DNA from: Nemertoderma westbladi
Lineage: Eukaryota > Xenacoelomorpha > Nemertodermatida > Nemertodermatidae
Reading direction: 5' to 3'
Assembly: GCA_032718475.1 (NCBI GenBank)
Contig: JAUCBJ010008336.1
Location: forward strand, 1-28,945
Length of the DNA stretch: 28,945 nucleotides
Shown: positions 1-9,996 of the stretch, piece by piece
How positions within the stretch are numbered: the first letter of the stretch is position 1
Layout: each line of letters begins with the position of its first letter
Position numbers and translations under genes: made by a program
The notes under the pieces: model-generated
Told to the model about the DNA's origin: nothing
The model's input: only the letters and a program-made list of their open reading frames with translations
Databases searched by the model: none

Positions 1-190
1 ATATATTGAATATATATTTGTTGGTGACAAAGTTTCACCGCCACAACTCACTGTCCACTATGTTTTTCGCGAGATTATCCGTTTCTTCAAGGCCAGTGTC
101 CTTTAGGAGGCGTCTCACAAAAGTCATGGGCTGTCCTCATGCTAACTCTCTCCATCAGGTAGCCAAAGCACAAGATTCGGAAAGTCCATG
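1..190 (-). mobile_element. 3' end of an RTE-like LINE, 5'-truncated
   Basis: Read on the minus strand this matches the last part of the LINE at 23740-25045, with about 85-90% identity by eye over roughly 180 bases. It encodes the same C-terminal residues (TFVRRLLKDTGLEETDNLAK) and a TGA stop at 37-35, two codons further than in the other copy. The low-coordinate end is AT-rich (ATATATTCAATATAT when reversed), as expected for the simple-repeat tail of an RTE-type element. Similarity is lost near position 180, so this is a short 5'-truncated insertion, or one cut by the window edge. It is non-functional. Confidence 0.7.
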
Positions 191-473
191 TAAATCCATG
201 AAATCCATGACACTGTCCATGTAAATCCCAATAATATGTATAGTATGTATAGTATAGGCCCCTACAACAATCTTATTTTTGTTGTGGAATAGCCAGAGCT
301 GGATGCTTTGAAAATTATGTTTTTTAGATATAGTGGCTTCCAAACTCATTTCACTCCAGTGAAAAATCGACACAAATAAAACCTAAATTAATTGAAGTTG
401 AGCTGTTAAAGCAACATTAATGATTGATATTGTAATAAGTTGTTCAGAAATGGAAAAAATAAGAAAATATAAG
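181..473. other. AT-rich intergenic, no gene seen
   Basis: This stretch contains a short direct repeat of TCCATGTAAATCC (about 186-198 and 218-230) and AT-rich filler with TATAGTATG repeats. No open reading frame in it resembles a known protein. Confidence 0.5.
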
Positions 474-556
474 AAAGCGCGTCACCGGGGGTTGAACCAG
501 CGCTATACGTACGTTACTCGGCCTATCAGGCCTCTTCAGAAGCGCTAATAATAGGT
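474..556 (-). repeat. possible tRNA-derived SINE head
   Basis: On the minus strand there is a good RNA polymerase III B box (GGTTCAACCCC, 498-488) and about 28 bases upstream a weaker A-box-like stretch (AGGCCGAGTAACG, near 525-512). The segment is clearly more GC-rich than its flanks. It does not fold into a proper tRNA cloverleaf because the T-stem pairs badly, so a SINE head or decayed tRNA-like sequence is more likely than a working tRNA gene. The following minus-strand sequence is AT-rich with no obvious tail. Confidence 0.3.
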
Positions 557-583
557 TATCCCGTGACATTCACCTTTCTATTT

Positions 584-636
584 ATTCAATTCATTCATTC
601 ATTTATTTATTTATTTATTCTATTTATTTGTTTGTG
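584..636. repeat. ATTC/TTTA microsatellite
   Basis: A run of ATTC units passes into TTTA units and ends in TTTGTTTG. It separates the SINE-like segment from the GC-rich island. Confidence 0.8.
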
Positions 637-983
637 AAGCAACTCGCGTCCAAGTTGTCAGAATGCCGCATGATACGGTACAACGAGAGCCTGAATTGGG
701 TTCGGCGAGAACTGAACTTTACGCTGCTGAGGGCCTCCCTGTGTACGCGGGTCCAGGTCAGCCCGTAAGCGCCCTGTCCAGTCCACACCACGGTCGTCGC
801 GTCCATTCGTCTGGCCAACGCGGTCACCAGCCTAACTTGAGAGGGGACGGACAGCAAACTGAAGGGATATGCAAACTCTTTTTGAATTTCCCTCGCCCTT
901 TTTTTTTCAGGATCAATTAAGTATCTCAGTAATGAAAGGTTATGTCCGGTGCGTAAGAGTGGCGAGGTTGGGACGCATTCCAT
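624..983 (-). other. GC-rich island with a 119-codon minus-strand ORF, unknown
   Basis: The block from about 640 to 1010 is near 50% GC in a genome that is otherwise about 35% GC. It keeps one minus-strand frame open for 119 codons, rich in Arg, Ser and Leu (for example LSLYRIMRHSDNLDASC near the end). I do not recognise a domain. The composition and isolation suggest a fragment of a mobile element or an old exon rather than a complete gene. A plus-strand pyrimidine tract followed by CAG at 898-910 looks like a splice acceptor, but no coding exon follows it. Confidence 0.2.
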
Positions 984-1529
984 TCTACACTGGTTGGGTC
1001 TGCTTATGCCGATGCAAGAAGTAAATTCTTACCTGTGGTTATGTATCGCTCTCCAACTATTAATAGATTCCATTCACTATTGTCATCAAAATCGGAAGTA
1101 ATAATCATAAATTTTGGAATTTTTGTATATAAAGCAATGGCAATAAGGTCCGCCATAATAGGATGCTGATAAACTCTGTTATAAAAACTATTAGTATCCC
1201 ATACAATGTGCATACCCATATATTACACTTTATTACCTATCTTTGCAGTATTTTGATGCTTATTTTATGTTATTAATGCGGTTCCGGTTCGCAAAAGTTT
1301 GCTAGTAATTAAGTGCTTGTAGGTCTATAACTAGTGACGGTGACGGGTTATGTTCTTATATTTCTTTTATGCAATTTACAACACGTTCGTGGGGCCTTCG
1401 CGCAGCACGAGGCCCAGTTATGAGATACAAATTAAAATTGAGCGACTGTATCACAAAATCAGGTTTTGAGAAATTTACCCACACCACCAATCAATCAAAG
1501 AAAGGGGGACAGTACGTGTTCACCCCTTT
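984..1529. other. intergenic, no gene seen
   Basis: AT-rich sequence with scattered short open frames and no recognisable protein similarity. Nothing here can be assigned. Confidence 0.4.
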
Positions 1530-1533
1530 TAAT

Positions 1534-1550
1534 CCCCCCCCCCCCCCCAC
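1534..1550. repeat. poly-C tract
   Basis: A homopolymeric C run of about 15 bases, followed by ACCCTTCCC. It is comparable to the C run near 26556 and the G run near 26053. Confidence 0.8.
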
Positions 1551-1629
1551 CCTTCCCAACCACCAATACATAACCGCGACATCTACCACCCACGGAAGGG
1601 TAGCACGAACTTATTTCCAATCGCACGTT

Positions 1630-1935
1630 CAATATGCAAAGCCAGGTGGTTTATAGGAATATAATAAACGCAGTACTCGTATTCATTATAAGCCTCGTTG
1701 CGTTCGTCCTGTTTTGTATTTAAATATATTTCTTAAACGCAGGCTAGGACGTTCTTTATAATAATAATAACTAGGGATGCGATCAATATGTGAAGCCAGG
1801 TGGTTTATATAATAATTTAGTCAACGCAGTACTCGTCTTCATTATATGCCTCGTTGCGCTCGTCGCTTGTCCTGTTTTGTTATAAAATATTTTTCCTAAA
1901 CGCAGACTGACGATCTTTATACAGTTATAACTATG
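1630..1935. repeat. tandem duplication, 154 bp period, two copies
   Basis: Copies at 1630-1783 and 1784-1935 share GCCAGGTGGTTTATA, ACGCAGTACTCGT, CCTCGTTGCG, GTCCTGTTTTGT and CTTAAACGCAG-type blocks in the same order, with small indels. It is a diverged head-to-tail duplicate with no coding signal. Confidence 0.75.
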
Positions 1936-2876
1936 CGAAGTTTCGAAACTGTGCGAGTAACTGTTGATACATCTATGTGGATATGTGTGATATGTGGAGA
2001 TGTGTGATACAACGCCAACGCATCTTATGCCGATGTAGTAATATGGGTATTGAAATAATATTAAATTAATGTACACTCTTAAAGCTGCAGCGAAAAAATG
2101 TAGCTAATTTCCTAGGTTACATATAAAATAATAATATTATTTTTAAGAACATTAATTTTACTACTTTGCAAAAATTCAATTAAAAAATAACCAGACATAT
2201 ACATTGTGGAATAAACTATTTCAGAAGCCTACACAACAGCCATGCCATGGATAGTATTTATGTTATGATATCTGTCATTCACCTGAGATAGCAATACAAC
2301 ATTTATAGTGAATTTAAAGAATGCTGTCTGGGCTGGAATAGCAATACTGGTTGTCTATTACTATTCCTCTCTGGTTAGTCTTAGCAACAACTCCCAGCCA
2401 GCAGCAGAGACTTGACCAATAATCATTCCCAGCAACTGGGAATGACACACACATCCCATCTATGTACCAGCATGTTGGCCAATAAATGAGCAGTATTTAA
2501 AGAGAATAAATTTTTTTTGCCGTTTTAATTACTTTAGATCAATTAAAGACACAATTATTAAAGCAAATCACTTGAACTAATTAAAAACTATAATAGAATG
2601 GCGTATGGGGATTACATCTGTATAATTTTTAATTATAATTATTTAAATCTTATACTGTAAAACAATTAATTTCCTTTAAAAGGCAGGTTGAAAATGGTGT
2701 TTTTACCGTAATAACTTAATTAACTAATTAACTGCTATTATCTTAGCTTCTCGAAGGCCACACTGAAATTCTACTTGGAAAATTTCTAAACTTTTGCCAA
2801 ACAACATGTGTACCAAGTTTGGATAGATTTCATCAAAGATTGGCCGAGTTATTAACGTTTAAAATTGAACACGACA
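1936..2876. other. intergenic; holds a 9 bp perfect stem-loop
   Basis: No gene is seen. A perfect inverted repeat CATTCCCAG / CTGGGAATG with a 3-base loop lies at 2424-2444, in a slightly GC-richer patch (2320-2480). The rest is AT-rich. The stretch ends in the conserved phrase and 8-mer array listed separately at 2815-2912. Confidence 0.45.
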
Positions 2877-2912
2877 GAACGACAGAACGACAGAACGACA
2901 GAACGACAGGTT
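2815..2912 (-). repeat. conserved phrase plus (GACAGAAC)n array
   Basis: Five tandem ACGACAGA-type 8-mers at about 2872-2910 sit beside a segment that, reversed, reads TAACTCGGCCAATCTTTGATG followed by AAATC..CCAAACTTGGTACAC. Nearly the same sequence occurs at 28250-28310. This is a simple repeat coupled to a conserved unit, probably the end of a small transposon. Confidence 0.6.
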
Positions 2913-3379
2913 GATTAATGGTACCACTACGCTAAGGCTCACTCACTTCGTGGCTCGCCCCACAATAGCATTAGGTTGCTTGTTGGAGTTTGTATGATTA
3001 AAATATATAATGTGTTAGTAATACCTTAAGTCTATGCAAATATATTAGTTAGATGGGGGGTTTCTCATATTATTGAATAATAATAACTTCATCACGTACA
3101 GTGAAAAAAGAACGTTTACTTTTTATTGATCCTGGGTTTCCAGACAATATGAGAAGTAAATGATAAACCTAGTTTTACTCTCTATATATATATATATACT
3201 TTACTACTTATTCAGTTGTTTTTAGCCAATGAAAACTTTATACAAAAATTTTTTGGCAAGTAATAATAAATTAAGTTATTGGTATAAATAGGCTGATATA
3301 TCTTAGTCTTGGCCTTTTGCGTAATATTTTATTATTAACCCATTCGCGCCTAATTCACTATTTTATGTGTTCCCCACAG
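2913..3379. other. intergenic, no gene seen; TA microsatellite
   Basis: AT-rich sequence with a short (TA)n run at about 3183-3199. No coding or RNA signal is seen. Confidence 0.45.
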
Positions 3380-4172
3380 ACTGAAGTCTGTCGGTCTTTC
3401 TGTCAGTTTGTCTGTCAATACTTAAGAAAAAATAAAATCTACAAACATTCTCGCTCTGGGGGTTTTAAGGGTTGGTGATTTCATTTGGGGTGTGTGTTTT
3501 TACGACTGACAAACTCTAGGCTGTCAGTGTCTGTATGTATGTCTGTTTGTCTGTCAGTCAAAAAATATGGAAGCATATTATGTAATAAAAACATTCGCCA
3601 TGGGGGTTTTCCAGGTCTCTGATTTCGTTTCCGAAGTCACTTTTAACTACTGACCAACTCTAGGCTGTCTGTGTCTGTATGCATGTCTGTTTGTCTGTCA
3701 GTCTTTCTGTCAAAAACTAAGGAAACATATTATATAATAAAAACATTCGCCATTTGGGGTTTACCAGGTCTCTGATTTCATTTCTGATGTCAGTTTTTTA
3801 CGACTGACCATCTCTAGGCTGTCTGTGTCTGTATGTATGTCTGTCAGTCTTTCTGTCAAAAAATAAGGAAGCATATTATACATACAGTCACCTGTCACAG
3901 TGTGTCGTGAGTCGAGCAGGCGTGAAAACTGACATCAGAAATGAAATCCGAAAACCCCCATGGCGGATGGTTTTATTACATTATATGCTTCCTATTTTTT
4001 GACAGACAGACTGACAGACAAATATACATACATACAGACACAGACAGCCTAGAGTTGGTCAGTCGTAAAAACTGGCATCAGAAATGAAATCAGCGACCTG
4101 GAAAACCCCCATGGCGAATGCTTTTATAACATAATATGCTTTCTTATTTTTGGACAGACAGACTAACAGACA
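3380..4172. repeat. head-to-head array of a 145-170 bp repeat
   Basis: Forward units recur at about 3380, 3521, 3664 and 3819. Each has CTAGGCTGTCTGTGTCTGTA, a CTGTCAGTC run, AACATTCGCCATGGGGGTTTT and a CTGATTTC block. After a spacer (3887-3930) the same blocks run in reverse complement (3931-4172, about two units), giving a large imperfect palindrome. A degenerate fragment of the same family appears near 26485-26550. The array ends about 300 bases upstream of the SLC18B1-like gene. Confidence 0.85.
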
Positions 4173-4478
4173 TTATACAGTATAACCAGTACCGGCAGGC
4201 TTTTATATTCCAGTATACTTACTGCCCTACAGCCCCACCAAAAACCAAAACAACCAATTAAATTTGAAATTGCCGCTTAATTTGGTTATGAGGACGAGTA
4301 CTGAACATGTAATGGGTGTGGTGTCAGCTATCAGACTGACATGTTTAGGTGGCCATAGAACTACTAGTACTTCGTGGCATAATACCTAGGCCATAGTCTA
4401 GTAGGTGTGACCTAACTGTTATACCATATAGTCTTGAAAGGGTTAACACTTTAATCTTAGTCAATAAACATTGCTATA
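4173..4478. promoter_or_regulatory. upstream region of the SLC18B1-like gene
   Basis: This stretch presumably contains the promoter and 5' UTR. I see no clear TATA box. TTTAATCTTAG at 4450-4460 could be a splice or trans-splice acceptor 18 bases before the start codon. An in-frame TAG at 4458-4460 shows the coding region does not extend upstream on the unspliced DNA. Confidence 0.3.
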
Positions 4479-5759
4479 ATGAAAGTATTTGGTTCCCATA
4501 ATGCAAGTGTAACTAATAGAAGTGGATGGAGGTATAAAATCTTGGTGGTTCTGTTGCTGGTTTATCAGATGGTCCCCTGCTGGTGTCTCAACCTTTTAGA
4601 ATCATTCTTTCCTATTGTGGTCGAATCTCGAGGTTGGACAAAGACTCTCATTGGTTCTTTGTTAGCAACATTCTCTTTTGTACAACTTTTTATCTATATA
4701 GTCTTTCCTCATCGAATCAGCAACTGGGGAACGCGGATTTCATTGGGTCTATTTGGAGTCATTGGATCTCTTGCCCAACTACTTTTTGGATTTGTGGAAT
4801 ATATTCCAGTCAATGAGTTACATATATTAGTATGTTTCACCTTGCGTCTATTTGAAGGAGTTGGACTAACAATTAGTTATGTGTATTCTTATAGTCTATT
4901 AATGGAATTGTGCCCAACAAATAGAAGTTTTCTGTCGAGCATAGCGTTAGTTATTGGGACACTGGGCTACACAATTTCCCCGATTTTTGGTTCAGTAGTG
5001 TTTTACAATTTGGGCTTCGAATTCCCATTTATCATATCTGGTATGTTTTTCCTCTTTCTTGTCCTTTACTGCTGCATTGAAGCTCCCACTCAACTCGACG
5101 ATAGATTTGATTCGAACGAAGAAAGACCAACTTATCTGGTAATTCTCAAACACCCAGGAATTTTAATAATCTTCATATTACACATTTACGAACCAGTGGT
5201 CGTGTATTTTTCCATGGCGAATTACGCCGCCTACCTTTATAACAACTACAATGTCAACCAGTATAACATTGGGCTTGCCTTCATGATATATCCTGTTTGT
5301 CAAGGATCGACTGGTTTGCTGATGAGCTTTTTTATGAAGAAAATGAATACCATTTATCCAAGCATATTCGGAACCCTGGTTTTAGTGATTTCAATGCAAC
5401 TGATAGGGCCAACACAAGCGCTCGGCTTACCACATTCCCTTACAATTTCATTGATTGGCTGTGTCATATTAGGAATAGGGGCTGGATTATTTCAAACAAC
5501 AGCTCTAGAAACTCAAACACGCCTTGCAATTCAAGAAAGTGGATTTTCTGATAACGTTGACACGAGATCAGTACTCTTACAATTATTTAGAATCTCCATG
5601 TATGTTGGAAATATTGTGGGAGCAGTTGGCGGAGGTTTACTAAACGATTATCTGGGATTTCAAACAGCTTCTTCTCTCATAAGTCTCACAGGAGTTCCGT
5701 TTCTTTTGGCGCTGATGATTTTGATGTGTTTGAAGAAATCTTCGGATACTATTCAATGA
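4479..5759 (+). CDS. MFS transporter, SLC18B1-like, intronless
   Basis: A complete 426-residue membrane protein of the major facilitator superfamily, probably moving small organic cations or polyamine-like solutes. Twelve hydrophobic spans are visible, at roughly 19-39, 56-76, 85-105, 115-138, 150-172, 181-201, 226-246, 262-282, 294-312, 320-342, 368-388 and 395-416, with a charged central loop (203-225) as MFS proteins have. The span-4 motif LRLFEGVG (122-129), the post-span-4 MELCP segment, the span-7 segment with HIYEPV (235-240) and IGLAF..YP (264-272) fit the SLC18B1 branch, whose human member has been described as a vesicular polyamine transporter. The substrate here is inferred. The ATG is the first after an in-frame TAG 18 bases upstream and has A at -3. 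The lack of introns is unusual for this family and could mean a retrocopy, although the frame is intact. Confidence 0.88.
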   Translation: MKVFGSHNASVTNRSGWRYKILVVLLLVYQMVPCWCLNLLESFFPIVVESRGWTKTLIGSLLATFSFVQLFIYIVFPHRISNWGTRISLGLFGVIGSLAQLLFGFVEYIPVNELHILVCFTLRLFEGVGLTISYVYSYSLLMELCPTNRSFLSSIALVIGTLGYTISPIFGSVVFYNLGFEFPFIISGMFFLFLVLYCCIEAPTQLDDRFDSNEERPTYLVILKHPGILIIFILHIYEPVVVYFSMANYAAYLYNNYNVNQYNIGLAFMIYPVCQGSTGLLMSFFMKKMNTIYPSIFGTLVLVISMQLIGPTQALGLPHSLTISLIGCVILGIGAGLFQTTALETQTRLAIQESGFSDNVDTRSVLLQLFRISMYVGNIVGAVGGGLLNDYLGFQTASSLISLTGVPFLLALMILMCLKKSSDTIQ

Positions 5760-5781
5760 GGTTTGTGTGACAGAACACCAT

Positions 5782-5787
5782 AATAAA
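5782..5787 (+). terminator. polyadenylation signal AATAAA
   Basis: A canonical AATAAA begins 23 bases after the stop codon of the SLC18B1-like gene. It implies a 3' UTR of only about 40-50 bases. No A-rich tract follows it, so there is no visible genomic trace of a retroposed poly(A) tail. Confidence 0.6.
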
Positions 5788-5799
5788 AAGTGTTATATA

Positions 5800-6655
5800 A
5801 CATAAACACTCCCTAACTCGTTAATGACAATGCGCATGAATCACTCCATCCAAAATAGAGAACATTGTATTAATGGAGGATTGTGAATTAAGTATTGTAC
5901 CTCTCTCAACTGTGTTTCCGGCGGTTGTAATGGTAGCGGGTAGCTTGTGTTACAGCTTGTGTTTTAGTAGCACGTGTACCAAATTAATAATTGCTAATAC
6001 TAAACATTACTTATATAGTAAACATAGATTGATAATTATAGTTAGTTACATACATACATTCATAGTGATAATAGGCAAAGGTAGAGATATAACGGGTGAT
6101 AATAACCAGAGGTCCAGTGATTATGAACTACTAACCAATAGATAAAGTGACGAACATTTAATCACCGAAATTTATACTTTATCACTGTAGAACAAAGAAC
6201 TAAGAACTATATCAAGTCTAATGAATTTAGCCGAAAAATTTAGAAACTGAGCTGAACAAAAAATTATGTAATTTTTGCAAAATCGGGATGGTATGGGATA
6301 ATAATATATACCTAGGTTATCCCAATATGGTGACATTTCTATATAGCGGAATTATTTTATATTATATAGTATTACCCTGTACTATATTGACAAAGTTGTA
6401 TAGCTAAACTTTTTATTATTTGCTGCAATCGCGAATATAGAGCCAAACTGTCACTTAGCTGGCGGGGCCTGTGCACCGCGAAAGAAGCTCTCTAGCTTCA
6501 GACGACTGATCAACTGTCAACCTCTTCGTTCAAGTTAAATTCAAAATAATGTATAAACCTCAATATCACATAAATGACCATTATTATGTTCTTTATTTTT
6601 ATTAAGTTAATGAAAATTATTGAACTTTCAATAAATTTACTATAAAAGTAGAAGC
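5800..6655. other. intergenic, no gene supported
   Basis: A 90-codon open frame at 5873-6145 has no recognisable domain and no codon pattern to support it. The rest is AT-rich. A small inverted repeat (GGGATAA ... TTATCCC) lies near 6295-6323. Confidence 0.4.
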
Positions 6656-6659
6656 ATTC

Positions 6660-6765
6660 TATCTATGTATGTATGTATGTATGTATATATAGGTGTGTGT
6701 ATGTATGTAAGTATCTATCTGTCTCGGGTGAACTCCTCCGAAGCTACTGTATTTTGAAAAATAGC
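6660..6765. repeat. TATG/TATC microsatellite beside an AACTCCTCCGAA phrase
   Basis: ATGT and ATCT tetranucleotides (6660-6723) run directly into GGTGAACTCCTCCGAAGCTA. This repeats the arrangement of tetranucleotide repeat plus AACTC-type phrase seen elsewhere in the window. Confidence 0.6.
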
Positions 6766-6891
6766 TCCATAACAAGAAAATTGCCATAGACTCTGTGATA
6801 GATACCCAAACTGCAGAGAAGTATATTACTTGCCAAGTTTATTACTCCCTCACTCTATCCCAGACAAGTATTCAAATATCAACTGTTATAG

Positions 6892-7034
6892 TTTGTAATG
6901 TATTATCCCGCCGGTTGAATAGCTCTTCCCAGTGTGCCAACTAATAGTATATTATAGTAGTATACTCCAGGCCTACACAAATTTGTAATGTATTATCCCG
7001 CCAGTTGAATAGCTCTTCCCAGTGTGCCAACTAA
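6892..7034. repeat. 53 bp direct repeat; one copy is the empty insertion site
   Basis: 6892-6944 and 6982-7034 are near-identical (TTTGTAATGTATTATCCCGC ... GTGCCAACTAA). After the first copy the sequence continues TAGTATATTATAG. After the second, the three-unit array intervenes, and TAGTATTATAG resumes at 11496. The first copy therefore shows what the insertion site looks like when unoccupied. Confidence 0.8.
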
Positions 7035-8497
7035 TTAGGAACCGAGAGGTTCATTACTGTAAGAATTGTTGGCTGATTGATTGACTGGCTGGCTGGCTAA
7101 TCTATAGCCAAAACTACTCTAACGATTTTGATGAAATTTTCACAGCGGCTGGATACCGCGATTCTAAGGTCCCTGATATGTTCCGCTATTTCGTCCATGA
7201 GCCGTGGGCTCGAAAAATAGACATAAACGAAAAAACGCCATAGGCGCAATGGTAAAATATCACCAATAACAGCTGGTGTCGTGATGAAAAATGGCTTACG
7301 TAATGGATTTCTACACAAGGCTTAGTATAAATCGATGAGGTTGCCAAGATTATTCACTTAGTACACCAATACTGTTTGTTTAGGCCTTAGGACACTCTGT
7401 TAACTGGTTGGTTTAGTTTGAAATCTATTATTGCCTCAGCTGAATTACTCTTCCCAATGCGCACTCTATGGGAATATCTCCCTCTGCTAATGTAAGCTGA
7501 ATGACTTAAGTACACAGTGAGTTGGCTACATTAATGTCAACATTATTGCAAAATGTTTTATTGTTGGACTCTCTGTCAGTCTCCCCTTCAGAACATTGTA
7601 TAGGGAATATACTTTAGTTTACTCTACTGTGCCATTCAGCTGAATGGATTTGAGCGATTGCCAAGTTACAGAGTTGGATCATTCTCTGACCATAGGCAAA
7701 GACATCAAATCTTTTTAAGAATATACTTTTTCCATGTTTTTTTTTCTGACCAAAAATTTCAAAAAAATTTTTTCGTAGCCAGTACTGCCAATCGATTCGC
7801 CATCAAAAATAACGCAAAAAATTTTTTTTGCAAAATTTTAAATTACTGTAAATTTTTGGCGACTGGGGGGGGTCAATTTTTTTCGATCCGCTATAACTCC
7901 GGAACGCTTTGTCCAAATTCGATGGGGTTTTCATTTTTCAACTTAATTCGATGTCCTCTTTCAGCCTATCCATGTTTCGAAACCCCAAACAGCGCCGTTC
8001 AAAAATTATTTTTTTCTAGTTCTAGAATTTTACAAATTTCAAAAAAGTTGCAGTATTTTATTAACGCCTTTACGGAATTCGATAGCGTTTTCGATTTTTA
8101 TATTAAACGCAATATCCTGAATCTCACTAGCCTAGTTTCGCGTCACCAATGCCAAGATTTCATACTTTTTGAGGAAAATTTTTCTAGAATAATTTTTATT
8201 TAATTACATTTATCGCGATTTCTTATTACTGATTGCACATGAATTGATGGAGTTTTCAATTTATTAACTAAACACGATATCGCGCATCGCACCAGCGTGG
8301 TTTCGAAATTCCAAAACGAGGTCTTCACTAGTTGCAGGTCGATTTTGTTCTAGAATTGAGCAACTAATAATGGATCGAATTTATTAATAATTATTGTATG
8401 AAATATGATTGTATTTTTAGATAATTATTAGTTCTATACTAATTCTCGTTGTCTCTTTTATTTAAAATAAAATGTCGGTTCCTTATCGGGCCGCTAG
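7035..8497 (+). mobile_element. Helitron-like non-autonomous element, copy 1 of 3
   Basis: A 1463-base unit beginning TTAGGAACCGAGAGGTTC. A (GACT/GGCT)n block follows near 7070-7098, then AACTACTCTAACGATTTTGA. Near the right end, TCGGTTCCTTA (8475-8485) is the inverse of the left-end TAGGAACCGA, and the unit closes in CTAG. This copy lacks 12 bases of the terminal hairpin present in copies 2 and 3. The interior is F/K/N-rich, AT-rich and non-coding: the longest open frame (7658-8203) is broken in copy 2. No Rep, helicase or transposase is encoded, so mobilisation would need a gene elsewhere. The Helitron assignment is inferred from end structure, lack of target duplication and head-to-tail tandem arrangement. 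Confidence 0.6.
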
Positions 8498-9996
8498 TTA
8501 GGAACCGAGAGGTTCATTACTGTAAGAATTGCTCGAGACTGGCTGGCTGACTGACTGACTGATTGACTGACTGACTGACTGACTAATCTCTAGCCAAAAC
8601 CACTCTAACGATTTTGATGAAATTTTCACAGCGGCTAGATACCGCGATTCTAAGGTCCCTGGTATGTTCCGCTATTTCGTCCATGAGCCGTGGGTTCGAA
8701 AAATAGACATAAACGAAAAAACGCCATAGGCGCAATGGTAAAATAACACCAATGACAGCTGGTGTCCTCATGAAAAATGGCTTATGTAATGCATTTCTAC
8801 ACAAGGCTTAGTATAAATCGATGAGGTTGCCAAGATTATTGTACTCAGTACACCCATACTGTTTGTTTAGGCCCTAGGACACTCTGTCAAAGCAAATATT
8901 AACTGGTTGGTTTAGTTAATCGCCTCAGCTGAATTACTCTTCCCAATGCATTCTATGCGAATATCTCCCTCTGCTAATGTAAGCTGAATGACTTTAGTAC
9001 ACAGTGTGTTGGCTACATTAATGCCAACATTATTGCAAAATGTTTTATTGTTGGATTACTCTCTGTCAGTCTCCCCTTCAGAACATTGTATAGGGAAATT
9101 AATTTAGTTTACTCTACTGTGCCATTCAGCTGAATGGATTTGAGCGATTGCCAAGTACAGAGTTGGATCATTCTCTGACCATAGGCAAAGACATAAAATC
9201 TTTTTAAGAATATACTTTTTCCATGTTTTTTTTTCTGACCAAAAATTTCAAAAAAATTTTTTCGTAGCCAGTCGCCAATCGATTCGCCATCAAAAATAAC
9301 GCAAAAAATTTTTTTTGCAAAATTTTAAATTACTGTAAATTTTTGGCGACTGGGGGGGGGGTCAATTTTTTCGATCCGCTATAACTCCGGAACGCTTTGT
9401 CCAAATTCGATGGGGTTTTCATTTTTCAACTTAATTCGATGTCCTCTTTCAGCCTATCCATGTTTCGAAACCCCAAACAGCGCCGTTCAAAAATTATTTT
9501 TTTCTAGTTCTAGAATTTTACAAATTTCAAAAAAGTTGCAGTATTTTATTAACGCCTTTACGGAATTCGATAGCGTTTTCGATTTTTATATTAAACGCAA
9601 TATCCTGAATCTCACTAGCCTAGTTTCGCGTCACCAATGCCAAGATTTCATACTTTTGAGGAAACTTTTTCTAGAATAATTTTTATTTAATTACATTTAT
9701 CGCGATTTCTTATTACTGATTGCACATGAATTGATGGAGTTTTCAATTTATTAACTAAACACGATATCGCGCATCGCACCAGCGTGGTTTCGAAATTCCA
9801 AAACGAGGTCTTCACTAGTTGCAGGTCGATTTTGTTCTAGAATTGAGCAACTAATAATGGATCGAATTTATTAATAATTATTGTATGAAATATGATTGTA
9901 TTTTTAGATAATTATTAGTTCTATACTAATTCTCGTTGTCTCTTTTATTTAAAATAAAAAGTCGGTTCCTTATCGGGCCGCTAGGCCCGTCACTAG
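8498..9996 (+). mobile_element. Helitron-like non-autonomous element, copy 2 of 3
   Basis: 1499 bases, abutting copies 1 and 3 with no spacer. The right end has a hairpin with stem CGGGCC/GGCCCG and loop GCTA (9974-9989), then TCACTAG. The subterminal inverse TCGGTTCCTTA is at 9962-9972. The tetranucleotide block (GACTGACT) is longest in this copy (8540-8584). An internal 11 bp inverted repeat (CCAGTCGCCAA near 9267, TTGGCGACTGG near 9342) is perfect here, but is interrupted by TAC in copies 1 and 3. Confidence 0.65.

Noticed and set aside
474-556. Functional tRNA gene
   Set aside because: The B box is good, but the T-stem and acceptor stem do not pair.
3380-4172. CRISPR-like repeat array
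   Set aside because: The units are long, diverged and in two orientations with no unique spacers, in an animal genome.
5873-6145. 90-codon plus-strand ORF downstream of the SLC18B1-like gene
   Set aside because: It has no domain or homology that I can see. AT-rich DNA gives frames of this length by chance.
7097-7318. 73-codon minus-strand ORF, also present at 8583-8804
   Set aside because: The two copies lie in the same non-coding repeat and the third copy does not keep it. The protein has no recognisable features.
7658-8203. 181-codon ORF in 1.5 kb unit 1, with parts repeated in units 2 and 3
   Set aside because: It is Phe/Asn/Lys-rich with homopolymer-driven content, broken by indels in the other copies, and has no domain. 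It is shared only because the DNA repeat is shared.
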